64,000 nt of DNA from Methylomonas sp. ZR1 (GTDB taxonomy: Bacteria > Pseudomonadota > Gammaproteobacteria > Methylococcales > Methylomonadaceae): NCBI RefSeq assembly GCF_013141865.1, contig NZ_RCST01000001.1, positions 868,001-932,000 on the forward strand. The letters are read 5' to 3'. A model generated the notes under the pieces. It saw only the letters and a list, made by a program, of their open reading frames with translations. It was not told the DNA's origin and made no database searches. This document shows positions 28,219 through 38,006 of this stretch, piece after piece. Every line of letters starts with the position of its first letter. Positions within the stretch are counted from its first letter, which is position 1. A program made the position numbers and the translations under genes.

Positions 28219-30099
28219 TTAGTGCATCTTAAAAAAGCCAACTTCCCGCATGAGCGTTTGGCTTTGATCGTTTAATTCTTCAGCAGTGGCGGCCAATTGC
28301 TCTGAAGCTGCCGCGTTATGCTGAATAGCCGTATCCAATTGTCCTACCGCTTGACTGATTTGCCGGACGCCGGCAGCCTGTTCGTCAGATGCGATGGCTA
28401 TTTCCTGTACCAGGGTAGCGGTTTTTTGAATGCTGGGCAGCATTTGGCTAAAGATACGGCCGGCGTTTTCAGCGATGTCCAGGCCGGTATTGGCGAGTTC
28501 GCCGATTTCGTTGGCGGTATCCTGGCTGCGGGTTGCCAACTTCCGCACCTCGGTTGCTACGACCGAGAAGCCGGCGCCGTGTTCGCCCGCTTTGGCGGCG
28601 ACTATCGAAGCGTTTAATGACAGCAAATTGGTTTGGTAGGCAATCGCTTCGATTAAGCCGATTTTCTCGGCAATTTTGTTCATCGCTTCCACGGTGTCTC
28701 TGATCGCCTGTTCACCGCTTTGCGCCGATTGGGCGGCGGTAAGGGCAATTTGTTCCGTAGTCTGCGCATTCTCATGGTTGTGTTCGACCGACCCGGTCAA
28801 TTGTTCCAGTGCGGCGCTGGTTTGTTCAATGCTGGCCGCTTGTTCGCAGCTGCTTTGACTGAGGGTTTGCGCCGCATTATTGACTTCGGTAGAGGCTTGA
28901 GCGATTTGCGCCGAACAACTGCCGATAGTGCCAATCACATCGGCCAGACGTTTTTGCATGGTCAGCATTGCCGCAAAAATGCCGACATGTTGCTCCGCTT
29001 GCGGCATGCCCCGTCGTTCCAGTTTCCCGGCAGCGATATTGACTGCCAGATTATTGACCTGCCACGGTTCTCCTCCCAACTGAGCGGCTATGTCCTTACG
29101 CAGTATCCAAAATAGCGAAAAAGACAACCCCGCTACCACAATAATAAACACGCCGTTGAACAACAATCGGCGACTAGCGCTGTTTTCAATCGCCTTGGAC
29201 GAATCTATGGTGTCCTTGGCGATATAGTTTTCTACGTCTTTCAACAGATTGATTTTGCCGGTTTGCATGGCAAACCAGTGGGCCGGGTCTACCCCAAAAC
29301 CGCCTTTATCGGCATTGCTCAGAGCTTTGCTGCGCATCGCCGCCGTTTCATCAATAAATTGGCCGCGCAGCGTGTGTTGTAAAAAATCCAGGTACTGCTG
29401 GGGGGCGACAGAGGCGAAAATATCCAGATAAGTATTCTGAAAAGCGATCAGCGTCACCAGTTTTTCATACATGCCGGGGCCAAAAGCGTCCTTGGCAAAA
29501 GTGTTCGCCAACACGGCCCGCTCCACGCCCGCTTGCTCCTTGCCTTTCAGAAAATTGGCATAGGCATCCAGCTTGTGATTGATTTCTACATTGGTGCTCA
29601 ATTGAGGCAATTGGGCGATGATCGCCAGATAGGCGGCATTTAGATTGGAATAGTAATTGATGGTAACTTCGCCGCTGGCGCTTAAAGCGGTGACCGACTG
29701 GCGAGTCTCGTCGAGTTGGTCGATTTGCCGGTCTGCCGCCGCCAAACCAGCCGCCAGATTGGCGGCGGCTTTGGTGTCGAATGTTTTGAGAAAAGCATTC
29801 AGTTGTTTCAGTTTTTCGTCCGTGGTTAAGCGTTGTTGCCCCAGTTCTTGTTTAAATTTCTGGCCGCCACTACCCAAATGCCCGACCGACAAGCCGCGTT
29901 CTTTTTGTAATTCATGCACCAGATCGCTGGCGTACACGGAAAAGTTGGCTAAGGAGATAATCTTTGCCGCTGACCGCATCTCCACAATATGGGTGTAGAC
30001 CACGAAGGAGGCCATTAGCAGTAAGCCTGCTAAGGGTATCAGCGATAGGGCCGCTATTTTGTGGTTGAATTTAACGGTTTTCAGGTCAAGCATGTCCAC
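28219..30099 (-). CDS. Methyl-accepting chemotaxis protein with nitrate/nitrite-sensing (NIT) domain
   Basis: 626 residues. TM1 (about 14-33), a periplasmic NIT domain of about 270 residues with the hallmark [22 protein letters not shown]2 (about 313-330), a HAMP-like linker and the signalling domain. The NIT family binds nitrate or nitrite. The hairpin tip reads [23 protein letters not shown]: Val replaces the nearly invariant Glu of NAAIEAAR and Lys replaces Arg. Both positions contribute to receptor trimer contacts in E. coli Tsr. Start at 30099 or two codons later. Followed by the hemerythrin gene. Confidence 0.9.
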   Translation of the reverse strand: MDMLDLKTVKFNHKIAALSLIPLAGLLLMASFVVYTHIVEMRSAAKIISLANFSVYASDLVHELQKERGLSVGHLGSGGQKFKQELGQQRLTTDEKLKQLNAFLKTFDTKAAANLAAGLAAADRQIDQLDETRQSVTALSASGEVTINYYSNLNAAYLAIIAQLPQLSTNVEINHKLDAYANFLKGKEQAGVERAVLANTFAKDAFGPGMYEKLVTLIAFQNTYLDIFASVAPQQYLDFLQHTLRGQFIDETAAMRSKALSNADKGGFGVDPAHWFAMQTGKINLLKDVENYIAKDTIDSSKAIENSASRRLLFNGVFIIVVAGLSFSLFWILRKDIAAQLGGEPWQVNNLAVNIAAGKLERRGMPQAEQHVGIFAAMLTMQKRLADVIGTIGSCSAQIAQASTEVNNAAQTLSQSSCEQAASIEQTSAALEQLTGSVEHNHENAQTTEQIALTAAQSAQSGEQAIRDTVEAMNKIAEKIGLIEAIAYQTNLLSLNASIVAAKAGEHGAGFSVVATEVRKLATRSQDTANEIGELANTGLDIAENAGRIFSQMLPSIQKTATLVQEIAIASDEQAAGVRQISQAVGQLDTAIQHNAAASEQLAATAEELNDQSQTLMREVGFFKMH

Positions 30100-30227
30100 T
30101 CCCGGCGACTATTCATATGCTCAAGCATAGTCCAGGGTGCTTATACCTGCTACGTGTAAGGTTGAAGGAAACGGGCCGATTGCATTGCAAAAAATTCGAA
30201 CAATCGACCCAATTTGCCTAGCGATAT

Positions 30228-31901
30228 TTAGAACAAACCGCTGATCACGCCGTCGTCGCTAATATCGATACGCTCGGCGGCCGGTACTTTCGGTAAGCCG
30301 GGCATCGTCATCATGTCACCGGCAATCGCCACGATGAAGCCGGCGCCGTTAGCCAGACGTACTTCATTGATTTCCACAGTATGGTCGGACGGCGCGCCCT
30401 TGGCATTGGGGTTGGTGGAAAACGACATTTGGGTTTTCGCCATGCAGACCGGGAAATGACCGTAGTTGGCTTGCAGCGCCTTCAACTCGGCGCGAATTTT
30501 CGGGCTGGCGCTGATGTTTGCCGCGCCGTACAGCTTGGTGGCGATGGCTTCGATCTTATTCCACAGCGGTAGTTCGCTGTCGTAAACATAACTAAAACCG
30601 GGTTCGCGATGATCGACGATGTTCAGTATTTCTTGAGCCAATTGTTCCGCGCCGGCCCCACCGTGCGCCCAGTGTTTGGCGACTACGCATTTCACGCCCA
30701 AGGCTTCGCATTTCTGCTGTAGCAAGGCGATTTCGGCATCGGTGTCGAAAGTAAAGTGATTGATGCTGACCACGCAGGGCAGGCCGTAATGCTGGGTAAT
30801 GTTATGCAGATGGCGTTCCAGATTGGCAAAACCTTGTTCCAGTGCCGCCAGATTTTCCTGGTTCAAATCGTCTTTAGCTACGCCGCCATGGAATTTCAAC
30901 GCGCGTACTGTGGCGACCAATACCACCGCCGAGGGCTTTAAGCCGGACATGCGGCATTTGATGTCCAGAAACTTTTCCGCGCCCAAGTCGGCTCCAAAGC
31001 CGGCTTCGGTCACTGCGTAGTCGGCCAGCTTCAACGCGGTTTTGGTGGCGGTCACGGTATTGCAGCCGTGGGCGATATTCGCAAACGGACCTCCATGGAT
31101 AATCGCCAGATTGTTTTCCAGGGTTTGTACCAGATTCGGTTTGATCGCGTCTTTTAAGATAGCTGCCATCGCGCCGTGGGCTTTCAGATCGCTGGCATAA
31201 ACCGGCGTGACTTTGTCCGATTTATAACCGATCACGATGCGGCCCAGACGCTCTTTCAAATCCGCGCGGCTGGTGGCCAGACACAGAATCGCCATCACTT
31301 CAGAAGCCACGACGATGTCGAAGCCGTCTTCACGTAAATAGCCGTTCGCCGGTCCGCCCTGGCCGATCGTGATTTTGCGCAGCGCCCGGTCGTTCATGTC
31401 GATTACCCGTTTCCATTGGATGCGGCGCGGGTCTATGTCCAGTTTGTTGCCGTGGTTAATATGGTTATCGATCAGGGCCGATAATAAATTGTGGGCCACA
31501 CCTATAGCGTGAAAGTCGCCGGTAAAATGCAGATTGATGTCTTCCATCGGTACTACTTGCGCATAGCCGCCGCCTGCCGCACCGCCTTTTACGCCGAAAC
31601 ACGGGCCCAATGAAGGTTCGCGCAGGCAGATAATGGTTTTCTTGCCCAAGCGGTTCAACGCATCGCCCAAACCTACCGTGGTGGTGGTTTTGCCTTCGCC
31701 GGCCGGCGTAGGGCTAATGGCGGTGACTAAAATCAGCTTGCCGTCGGTTTTATCGGTCAGGCTGTTGACATATTCCAGGGAAATCTTGGCTTTGTAATGA
31801 CCGTAAGGGTCCAGATGTTCGGCGGGAATGCCGAATTTTTCGCCGGCCAAATCAATAATTGGGCGCATGCTTGCCTGTTGGGCAATTTCAATGTCAGACA
31901 T
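30228..31901 (-). CDS. fhs: Formate-tetrahydrofolate ligase
   Basis: 557 residues from [12 protein letters not shown]; a longer in-frame extension is not family-like. It joins formate to tetrahydrofolate using ATP, giving 10-formyl-THF for C1 assimilation and purine synthesis. Motifs: P-loop [40 protein letters not shown], and C-terminal [20 protein letters not shown]. Methylotrophs use it to bring formate carbon into the serine cycle or biosynthesis. Leftward, with rpiA upstream at 208 nt. Confidence 0.97.
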   Translation of the reverse strand: MSDIEIAQQASMRPIIDLAGEKFGIPAEHLDPYGHYKAKISLEYVNSLTDKTDGKLILVTAISPTPAGEGKTTTTVGLGDALNRLGKKTIICLREPSLGPCFGVKGGAAGGGYAQVVPMEDINLHFTGDFHAIGVAHNLLSALIDNHINHGNKLDIDPRRIQWKRVIDMNDRALRKITIGQGGPANGYLREDGFDIVVASEVMAILCLATSRADLKERLGRIVIGYKSDKVTPVYASDLKAHGAMAAILKDAIKPNLVQTLENNLAIIHGGPFANIAHGCNTVTATKTALKLADYAVTEAGFGADLGAEKFLDIKCRMSGLKPSAVVLVATVRALKFHGGVAKDDLNQENLAALEQGFANLERHLHNITQHYGLPCVVSINHFTFDTDAEIALLQQKCEALGVKCVVAKHWAHGGAGAEQLAQEILNIVDHREPGFSYVYDSELPLWNKIEAIATKLYGAANISASPKIRAELKALQANYGHFPVCMAKTQMSFSTNPNAKGAPSDHTVEINEVRLANGAGFIVAIAGDMMTMPGLPKVPAAERIDISDDGVISGLF

Positions 31902-32109
31902 GGTAGTTCCTAAAATACTCTGAGAAGTGTGGCAATAAAGCAGAGCAGCCGGCGGCTGCGATGGGCGGATATTGTAGAGTTCTAAGGCTGGGGCAGCCAG
32001 AAATTTAATGGTGAAAAGCCGGCAAGGCTTTACAGATAGGGCGTTGCCGGCGTTTCGGTGACTGAGGTCGTCGCGTCGGACAACCTGTCGCAATAGCGGA
32101 TGATGCGGT

Positions 32110-32787
32110 TTAGTAAGTAATGACTTCGCTGCCTTTACCCACCAACACCACATCCGCGTCGCGGATCGCAAACAGACCATTGGTGATCACGCCTGGGATA
32201 TTGTTGATGGTTTTTTCCAACTCGATAGGGTCCAGGATGCTCAAATTATGCACATCCAGAATCTCGCAGCCGTTGTCGGTGATGTAGCTGGCGCCGGTGT
32301 CTTTGTTCATGCGCAATTCGGGTTGGCCGCCCAGTTTAGCCAATTGGCGAGCCACGAAGCTGCGCGATAACGGCAGCACTTCTACGGGTAATGGAAATTT
32401 GCCCATCACATCCACGCATTTACTTTCGTCGACGATACAGACAAATTTTTTGCTGGCGCCGGCGATGATTTTCTCGCGGGTCAACGCGCCGCCGCCGCCT
32501 TTCAACATTTTTTTATGCGGGGTGACTTCATCCGCGCCGTCTACATAAATATCCAGATCGCCGGATTGATTCAATTCAATGACGCGAATGCCGATGGATT
32601 GCAAATGTTCGGTGGTTTTAGCCGAGCTGGATACCGCGCCTTCGATGTCTCTTTTGAAATCGCAGTCGGCCAGCAAGTTGATCAAATGCGTGACGGTCGA
32701 GCCGGTACCCATGCCGATGATGGGCACGTTTTTCAAATATTGCAGGGCAGCCTGGGCGACTTGTTTTTTTAATTCGTCTTGGGTCAT
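32110..32787 (-). CDS. rpiA: Ribose-5-phosphate isomerase A
   Basis: 225 residues. It interconverts ribose 5-phosphate and ribulose 5-phosphate (pentose phosphate and RuMP cycle regeneration). Motifs: [13 protein letters not shown] phosphate loop, [10 protein letters not shown] with the catalytic Asp, and [14 protein letters not shown] with the catalytic Lys. Length and all motifs match. Divergent from ilvA, with 189 nt between. Confidence 0.97.
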   Translation of the reverse strand: MTQDELKKQVAQAALQYLKNVPIIGMGTGSTVTHLINLLADCDFKRDIEGAVSSSAKTTEHLQSIGIRVIELNQSGDLDIYVDGADEVTPHKKMLKGGGGALTREKIIAGASKKFVCIVDESKCVDVMGKFPLPVEVLPLSRSFVARQLAKLGGQPELRMNKDTGASYITDNGCEILDVHNLSILDPIELEKTINNIPGVITNGLFAIRDADVVLVGKGSEVITY

Positions 32788-32976
32788 GGTGATGGTCCTG
32801 ATGGATTGCTCTTATAAATCTGACACGGCGTTTAACCCGTCATTGTATGGGATAATAACCGATTAAGGCTGATCTCTCAGCAGTTTTTACGCCGTAAGGT
32901 TGTAGGCGGCATCGCCCGCACGGCCCAAGGATCAACGCATGGACGGCAAGTGCGCCAGCAGTTGCCGAGGACAATA

Positions 32977-34515
32977 ATGCAAAAATACATAGAAAAGATA
33001 TTGCGGGCAAAAGTCTACGACGTTGCCGAAGAAACCCCATTGGATTTTGCCGCTACGCTGTCGGAGAAAATCAACAACAAGGTTTATCTGAAACGCGAAG
33101 ATTTACAGCCGGTATTTTCGTTTAAATTGCGAGGTGCCTATAACAAAATCGCCTCCCTGACACCGGAACAAACCGCTCACGGCGTTATAGCCGCGTCCGC
33201 CGGCAATCACGCCCAAGGCGTGGCCTTGGCGGCAAAAAAACTGGGAATCAAAGCCCTGATTGTGATGCCGAAAACCACACCGGAAATCAAGATCAAGTCG
33301 GTCAAGGCACGCGGCGCGAAAATCGTGCTGCACGGCGACTCCTACGACGATGCTTATGCCCATGCCATGGAATTGGTCGCGGAAAAAGGCATGACATTTA
33401 TCCATCCTTACGATGACCCGGAAGTGATAGCCGGGCAGGGCACTGTTGGCATGGAAATTCTGCGGCAGTACAACGGCGATATTCATGCGATATTCGTGCC
33501 GGTCGGCGGTGGCGGACTGGTGGCCGGCATCGCCGCCTACGTCAAATTCGTGCGTCCGGACATCAAAGTCATCGCGGTGGAACCGGACGACGCCGATTGT
33601 TTAAATCAAGCTTTAAAAGTCGGTCAGCGCGTAATATTGGAACAAGTCGGTTTGTTCGCCGACGGCGTGGCGGTGAAGCAAATTGGTGAAGAACCGTTTC
33701 GCATTGCCAGGCAGTACGTCGATCAGGTCGTCACCGTCGGCACGGACGAGATCTGCGCGGCTATCAAGGACATTTTCGACGATACCCGCTCGGTTGCCGA
33801 GCCGGCCGGCGCGCTGGCGGTGGCGGGATTGAAAAAATACGCCGAACAGCAACACCTGCAACAGCACACGCTGATTGCCATCGACAGCGGCGCCAATATC
33901 AATTTCGACCGCTTGCGCTATGTCGCTGAGCGTACCTTGGTAGGCGAACACAGGGAAATTCTGCTGGCGGTGGAAATACCGGAGGTGCCGGGCAGCTTTT
34001 TAAGATTTTGCAAAATGATCGGCAAACGCAGCATCACCGAGTTCAATTACCGCTATTTCGACGCGCGCATGGCGCAAGTGTTTGTAGGGATCAGTAGCAG
34101 CGGCGCGGAAAACGACCGCCAGCATCTTATCGAACAATTGGCCGAAGATGGCTTTCCGGTAACCGATATGACCGGCAACGAACTGGCCAAGGACCATATC
34201 CGCTATATGGTCGGCGGTCATGCGCCGTTCGAGTTGAAGGAGAGCGTCTACAGCATCCAGTTTCCCGAACGCCCCGGCGCGCTGCTGAAATTTCTGCTGT
34301 CGCTGGGTAGTCAGTGGAATATCAGCCTGTTTCATTACCGCAATCATGGGGCTGCGTTCGGCAAGGTCTTGATCGGTCTGCAGATCGACGGCGAACAACG
34401 CAGGCGTTTCGAGCAGTGTTTATCGGCTTTGGCGCTTGCGTATCGAGATGAAACCGGCAACCCGGCCTATCGCCTGTTTGTCGGCGGTAGTGAGTCTGCC
34501 GGGATCAAAAACTAA
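32977..34515 (+). CDS. ilvA: Threonine ammonia-lyase, biosynthetic
   Basis: 512 residues from MQKYIEKILRAKVYDV, with GAGG 7 nt upstream; a GTG frame 27 nt earlier is unlikely. PLP-dependent deamination of threonine to 2-oxobutanoate, the first step of isoleucine synthesis. PLP Lys in VFSFKLRGAYNKIA, SAGNHAQGVALA, and phosphate-binding VPVGGGGLVAGIA. Two C-terminal ACT-like regulatory domains (LAVEIPEVPGSFLRFCKMIG; SIQFPERPGALLKFLLSLG) indicate feedback control by isoleucine and valine. Confidence 0.97.
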   Translation: MQKYIEKILRAKVYDVAEETPLDFAATLSEKINNKVYLKREDLQPVFSFKLRGAYNKIASLTPEQTAHGVIAASAGNHAQGVALAAKKLGIKALIVMPKTTPEIKIKSVKARGAKIVLHGDSYDDAYAHAMELVAEKGMTFIHPYDDPEVIAGQGTVGMEILRQYNGDIHAIFVPVGGGGLVAGIAAYVKFVRPDIKVIAVEPDDADCLNQALKVGQRVILEQVGLFADGVAVKQIGEEPFRIARQYVDQVVTVGTDEICAAIKDIFDDTRSVAEPAGALAVAGLKKYAEQQHLQQHTLIAIDSGANINFDRLRYVAERTLVGEHREILLAVEIPEVPGSFLRFCKMIGKRSITEFNYRYFDARMAQVFVGISSSGAENDRQHLIEQLAEDGFPVTDMTGNELAKDHIRYMVGGHAPFELKESVYSIQFPERPGALLKFLLSLGSQWNISLFHYRNHGAAFGKVLIGLQIDGEQRRRFEQCLSALALAYRDETGNPAYRLFVGGSESAGIKN

Positions 34516-35143
34516 AAATACTTCCGCTCCAAATTTCTCCCTTCTGTCCCACCGTTGGCACACAATTTGTCGCAGCCCAGTATCCAACTGGTCTCGACAA
34601 GCTTCGCCTGGCCGCGATACCGGCGTTAAATAATGCCGGATCACTAGCCGCCTGATTAACCGGCTGCCTTTGCGTTTGTATCGAGATCCCAGGCCAAGAA
34701 AGCCGCGGGCCTCGCAAATAAATGCGTGAGGTATTGCGGAAAATTATTACATTGCCCTTCTTAACGCCCGGAATTATTGGCAAATAATTCGGGATTTACT
34801 CCTAACGACAACTGGGAATTCGCCAACATACAATGCGCGCCATTTTGTGCTATGGCGATTTGAATATAAAGATGCTTCTGTCAGCCCCAAAAAACCGTCG
34901 TTCCCGCCAGGAAGCGGGTAGCCAGAGCCATGGAGGGCACGCTTCGACTTATCCATGCGGTTTGGGCTCGGCTAAGGACAGCTTGATCAACGGTTTTTAC
35001 AACGTGGCGGAAGCATCTTTATATTCAAATTTTAAACAGCCTGCTGATACGCAAACGACAAGCGGCTTAGGACTAATGCGTCCGGGTGCGCCAAAGTTTT
35101 CGATAAGTGCAAAACATGAATTATCAAGTTACTGAGGCTGTAA
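34516..35143. other. 628-nt noncoding region with MITE-like inverted repeat element
   Basis: No convincing gene. It holds the inverted-repeat element annotated at 34858-35030. The last 100 nt should contain the secretin gene promoter; GAGG precedes the TTG start at 35144. Confidence 0.5.
34858..35030. repeat. MITE-like element with 21-bp perfect terminal inverted repeats
   Basis: The outer arms 34858-34878 and 35010-35030 are perfect 21-nt complements. Inside them a second, imperfect pair (AAAACCGTCG on the left, CAACGGTTTT on the right) extends the symmetry to about 44 nt. Total length 173 bp with no coding capacity. It looks like a small non-autonomous mobile element or its relic. No obvious target-site duplication is seen. 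Confidence 0.5.
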
Positions 35144-37012
35144 TTGAAAATCGTAAAACCAAAGCACATCAAGGTGTTATGCATGCTCATGCTGTTGTCG
35201 GCAGGCTTTGACGTGTGTGCGGCCGCCAAGTCCCTGGAAATTCAGGAACTGGAATTCAAAAACTCCCAGGTCTCGGACATCATCCGGGTTTTGTCGGAGG
35301 ATGCCAACGTCAACATCGTTGCCACCCCGGAAGCTGGCAAAAAGAATGTGACGATTTTTCTAAAAAAGGTCTCGTTGGAAGAGGCTATCCGTTCCATCTG
35401 CCGGATCAGCGATCTTTGGTACCGCCAGGATAACGGCGATGCAGGTACCTTCAGACTGATGACCAAGGAAGAATACAGCAAAGATCTGGTGATGGGCCAA
35501 GACGACAATGTGCGCGTGTTTCAATTGCGCAACCCCAATGTCATGGCGGTGGCTATGGCTATCGAAAGTCTTTACGGTAATCGGGTGCGGGTATCCTACG
35601 GCAACGCGATGATGTTGAGCGGCATGGGCGGCATGAATGGGCGTGGCGGCAACAACCGTGGCGGCGGTTTCGGCAATAACCGCGGCATGGGTAATACCGG
35701 CTTCGGTGGCGGTATGGGTGGCTTCGGCAGCATGGGCGGCGGATTCGGAGGTTTTCAAGGCGGCTTTGGTGGTAGCAGCAGCGGCAATATGTACGGTGGA
35801 CGTAATAACCGTTTTTCCGGCGGCATGGGCAATCAAGGCGCGGCCGGTGGTCGCTATGGCAACTTGCAACAAGGTTTCCGCGAAGAAGTACCCAAGGATT
35901 TAAGCGTCGAACAACTCGCGGAACTCGGTGCCGACGGCAAACGTGTCGATCCCGGCGAACTGTCCGAGGTGTCCGGCATCAACAAGGTGATATACGTCAC
36001 CATCAACGCCGAACACAACCAGCTGATCGTCAAGACTAGCGACAATGCCATTCTTAAATCCATTTCCAGCCTGGTTGAGCAACTCGACAAACCGCAAAAT
36101 CAAGTAATGCTGGAAATGAAGATTATCGACGTCAAGGTTGGCGAAGACTTTAGCTCCTTGTTCAACTTCGAAATCAAAAATACCAAGATTCAAGGCGACA
36201 GCCTCAATCCCTTGATCATGGGCGGCGCGGCGGCCATGACCGGCGGCGGCAGCTTTGTTTACGAATTTCTCAGCGACAAAATCAAAGCCAATATCGAATT
36301 TCTGGAAAAAAATAACCGCGTCAACGTGGTTTCCAACCCCATGCTGGTGGCGTCCAATCATCGCCCGGCTAACCTGTTCGTCGGCGAAGAACGCATCATG
36401 GTGCGCGGCTATTCCATCGACAACATCGATAATCTGAATACCACCCGCACCATCACCACCCCGGAGACCGAGCTGGAAGAAATCGGCACCACTCTGGAAG
36501 TGACGCCGCATATCAACGCCGACGGTACCATCCACATTCAGCTCAGGCAGGAAAATTCCACGCTCAACGAAGGCGCGGCCTCCATTCCAGTGACCAATAA
36601 CACCAGCGGTGAAGTTGTGGATTTACCGGTGGACACTATTACCACCGCCCGTATGGAAGGTGAAATTTTCGCTAGGCACGGCTATACCGTCGCGGTGGGC
36701 GGCTTGATTCGCGACAGTTTTTCCCGCAACCGCCGTAAAGTCCCATACTTGGCCGACATCCCGGTGTTGGGTAACGTGTTCAGACAGACCGTCGATTCCG
36801 ACAGTAAATCGGAAATGGTGTTGTTGATTACGCCTTACGTGTTGAACCAGGGCAACGATCACCACGAACAATACGATCCGACCGACAAATACCACCGCTA
36901 CGCGCCGGAAATCGCCATGCAAGCCAAGCCGGTGCCCAAACCCGAAAATCCGGACGAACCGGTTTGCGGCGAGTTTTGCGCGCCGCCGCGCCTGAGGGAG
37001 TCGGATCAATGA
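35144..37012 (+). CDS. Secretin of a type II secretion / pilus-like system, with Gly-rich insert
   Basis: 622 residues, TTG start 35144 behind CTGAGG (ATG at 35180 possible). Signal peptide to about residue 28. N-domains: LEIQELEFKNSQVSDIIRVLSEDANVNIV (STN-like) and VRVFQLRNPNVMAVAMAIESLYG. A low-complexity Gly/Asn/Arg/Phe/Met insert spans about residues 160-240. The C-terminal secretin barrel has VVSNPMLVASNHRPANLFVG and VAVGGLIRDSFSRNRRKVPYLADIPVLGNVF. It should form the outer-membrane pore. The Gly-rich insert is unusual and sits where secretins normally carry N-domain linkers. First gene of the system. Confidence 0.9.
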   Translation: MKIVKPKHIKVLCMLMLLSAGFDVCAAAKSLEIQELEFKNSQVSDIIRVLSEDANVNIVATPEAGKKNVTIFLKKVSLEEAIRSICRISDLWYRQDNGDAGTFRLMTKEEYSKDLVMGQDDNVRVFQLRNPNVMAVAMAIESLYGNRVRVSYGNAMMLSGMGGMNGRGGNNRGGGFGNNRGMGNTGFGGGMGGFGSMGGGFGGFQGGFGGSSSGNMYGGRNNRFSGGMGNQGAAGGRYGNLQQGFREEVPKDLSVEQLAELGADGKRVDPGELSEVSGINKVIYVTINAEHNQLIVKTSDNAILKSISSLVEQLDKPQNQVMLEMKIIDVKVGEDFSSLFNFEIKNTKIQGDSLNPLIMGGAAAMTGGGSFVYEFLSDKIKANIEFLEKNNRVNVVSNPMLVASNHRPANLFVGEERIMVRGYSIDNIDNLNTTRTITTPETELEEIGTTLEVTPHINADGTIHIQLRQENSTLNEGAASIPVTNNTSGEVVDLPVDTITTARMEGEIFARHGYTVAVGGLIRDSFSRNRRKVPYLADIPVLGNVFRQTVDSDSKSEMVLLITPYVLNQGNDHHEQYDPTDKYHRYAPEIAMQAKPVPKPENPDEPVCGEFCAPPRLRESDQ

Positions 37013-37488
37013 GCCGCAACCATTTAAAAGCTCGGCGCGGATTCCCGTTACCGAAGCAATTCTATGTCCGGAGTTTGCTGAGCCTGTTCCTGTTGGCCTG
37101 CGCCGCCTGCCAGCCCAACCACATGGGCCTGGATACCCCGGCCGACATCGCCACCGAAAACTGTTATGCCTACCGCTACGGCGACAAATTGCGCAAGATC
37201 AATTTTGCCCAAGCCTTCGATTGGTGCCATCGCGCCGCCGGGTCCGGCGACGCCAACAGCCAGGCCCTGCTGGGCGAACTGTATTACCTGGGATTGGGCG
37301 GCCCGCAGGACATGACACTGGCGGCACGCTGGTTCGAATCCGCCGCCCGCCAGGGGCATGCGCATGCGCAATACATGCTGTACCGGGTGCACGCTACCAG
37401 TCCCAATCTGGAGCAGCAGGAAAAAGCCGAATATTGGCTGAATCAAGCCCGCCATAGCGGTTACAAACTGGCCTTGCCGGCGCAATGA
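37009..37488 (+). CDS. Sel1-repeat lipoprotein
   Basis: 159 residues from MSRNHLKARRGF, the ATG overlapping the secretin stop (ATGA). An unusually long basic N-terminus precedes the hydrophobic SLLSLFLLACAACQ with candidate lipobox Cys. Two Sel1-like helical repeats follow (ANSQALLGELYYLGLGGPQDMTLAARWFESAARQGHAHAQYML). Coupled to the secretin, it may act as its pilotin or as an assembly factor, in the way TPR pilotins such as PilF do. That role is inferred from context. Confidence 0.75.
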   Translation: MSRNHLKARRGFPLPKQFYVRSLLSLFLLACAACQPNHMGLDTPADIATENCYAYRYGDKLRKINFAQAFDWCHRAAGSGDANSQALLGELYYLGLGGPQDMTLAARWFESAARQGHAHAQYMLYRVHATSPNLEQQEKAEYWLNQARHSGYKLALPAQ

Positions 37489-37724
37489 ACACGCTTGAAT
37501 TGAATGAGGGAGAAATAGAGATGATGAGAAACCATAAGCACATGCAAGCCCAACCCGTCAAAAGCAAGCTGATGGAATTGCTTGATGAAGTATTGCAGCA
37601 CGACGGCTTCGGCGAAATCCGGGTCGAGGTAAAAATTCTCAAGCGTCAGCAAAAAGAAGTGATTCTGCACTGCGGCAAACAATACCGCTTTGTGGTGGAT
37701 AGCAGCTTACCGGGCCAAGCTTGA
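37485..37724 (+). CDS. Small conserved-looking cytoplasmic protein
   Basis: 79 residues, MNTLELNEGEIEMM..., with no signal peptide or membrane segment. The ATG at 37485 overlaps the Sel1 gene stop by 4 nt, so it belongs to the secretin operon. C-terminal strands (IRVEVKILKRQQKEVILHCGKQYRFVV) look like a small beta-rich fold. Not recognised. Confidence 0.6.
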   Translation: MNTLELNEGEIEMMRNHKHMQAQPVKSKLMELLDEVLQHDGFGEIRVEVKILKRQQKEVILHCGKQYRFVVDSSLPGQA

Positions 37725-38006
37725 TGCTTCCGGTAGGCACGGTCCGAGTGGAAGGCGGGAGATTGGAATAAGGCCGCTTTAGCCTTATCAATTCCCCTCT
37801 TTAGCAAAGAGGGGCCGGGGGAGATTTTTTAAATAATCCCCCATCTTTTGCCCAGTGGGCGCGAGGAATATAGAGAATTCAGGACTAATCCGCGCACGGA
37901 CGCGCATAACTAAACGAGTGTGATGGGGTCACATCAAAAAACCAAAAAATAAGATGACCAATAGGCTGCGCGAGGCAGTTGCGGCATTTAGATTTGAGAA
38001 AACAGT
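37725..38006. repeat. Intergenic hairpin cluster
   Basis: It contains a perfect 9-bp hairpin (arms 37794-37802 and 37806-37814, AAAGAGGGG type) followed 12 nt later by a T6 run, and a smaller ATAAGGC/GCCTTAT hairpin just before. This may be a terminator for the secretin operon or a dispersed palindromic repeat. A promoter for the prepilin gene is expected at about 37900-37990. Confidence 0.5.

Noticed and set aside
31902..32180. 93-residue N-terminal extension of formate-tetrahydrofolate ligase
   Set aside because: The added residues are Trp/Cys-rich and unlike the family; the ATG at 31901 gives the normal length.
34833..35135. 100-codon frame before the secretin
   Set aside because: It spans the MITE-like inverted repeats and its sequence shows the repeat translated in both directions; not a gene.
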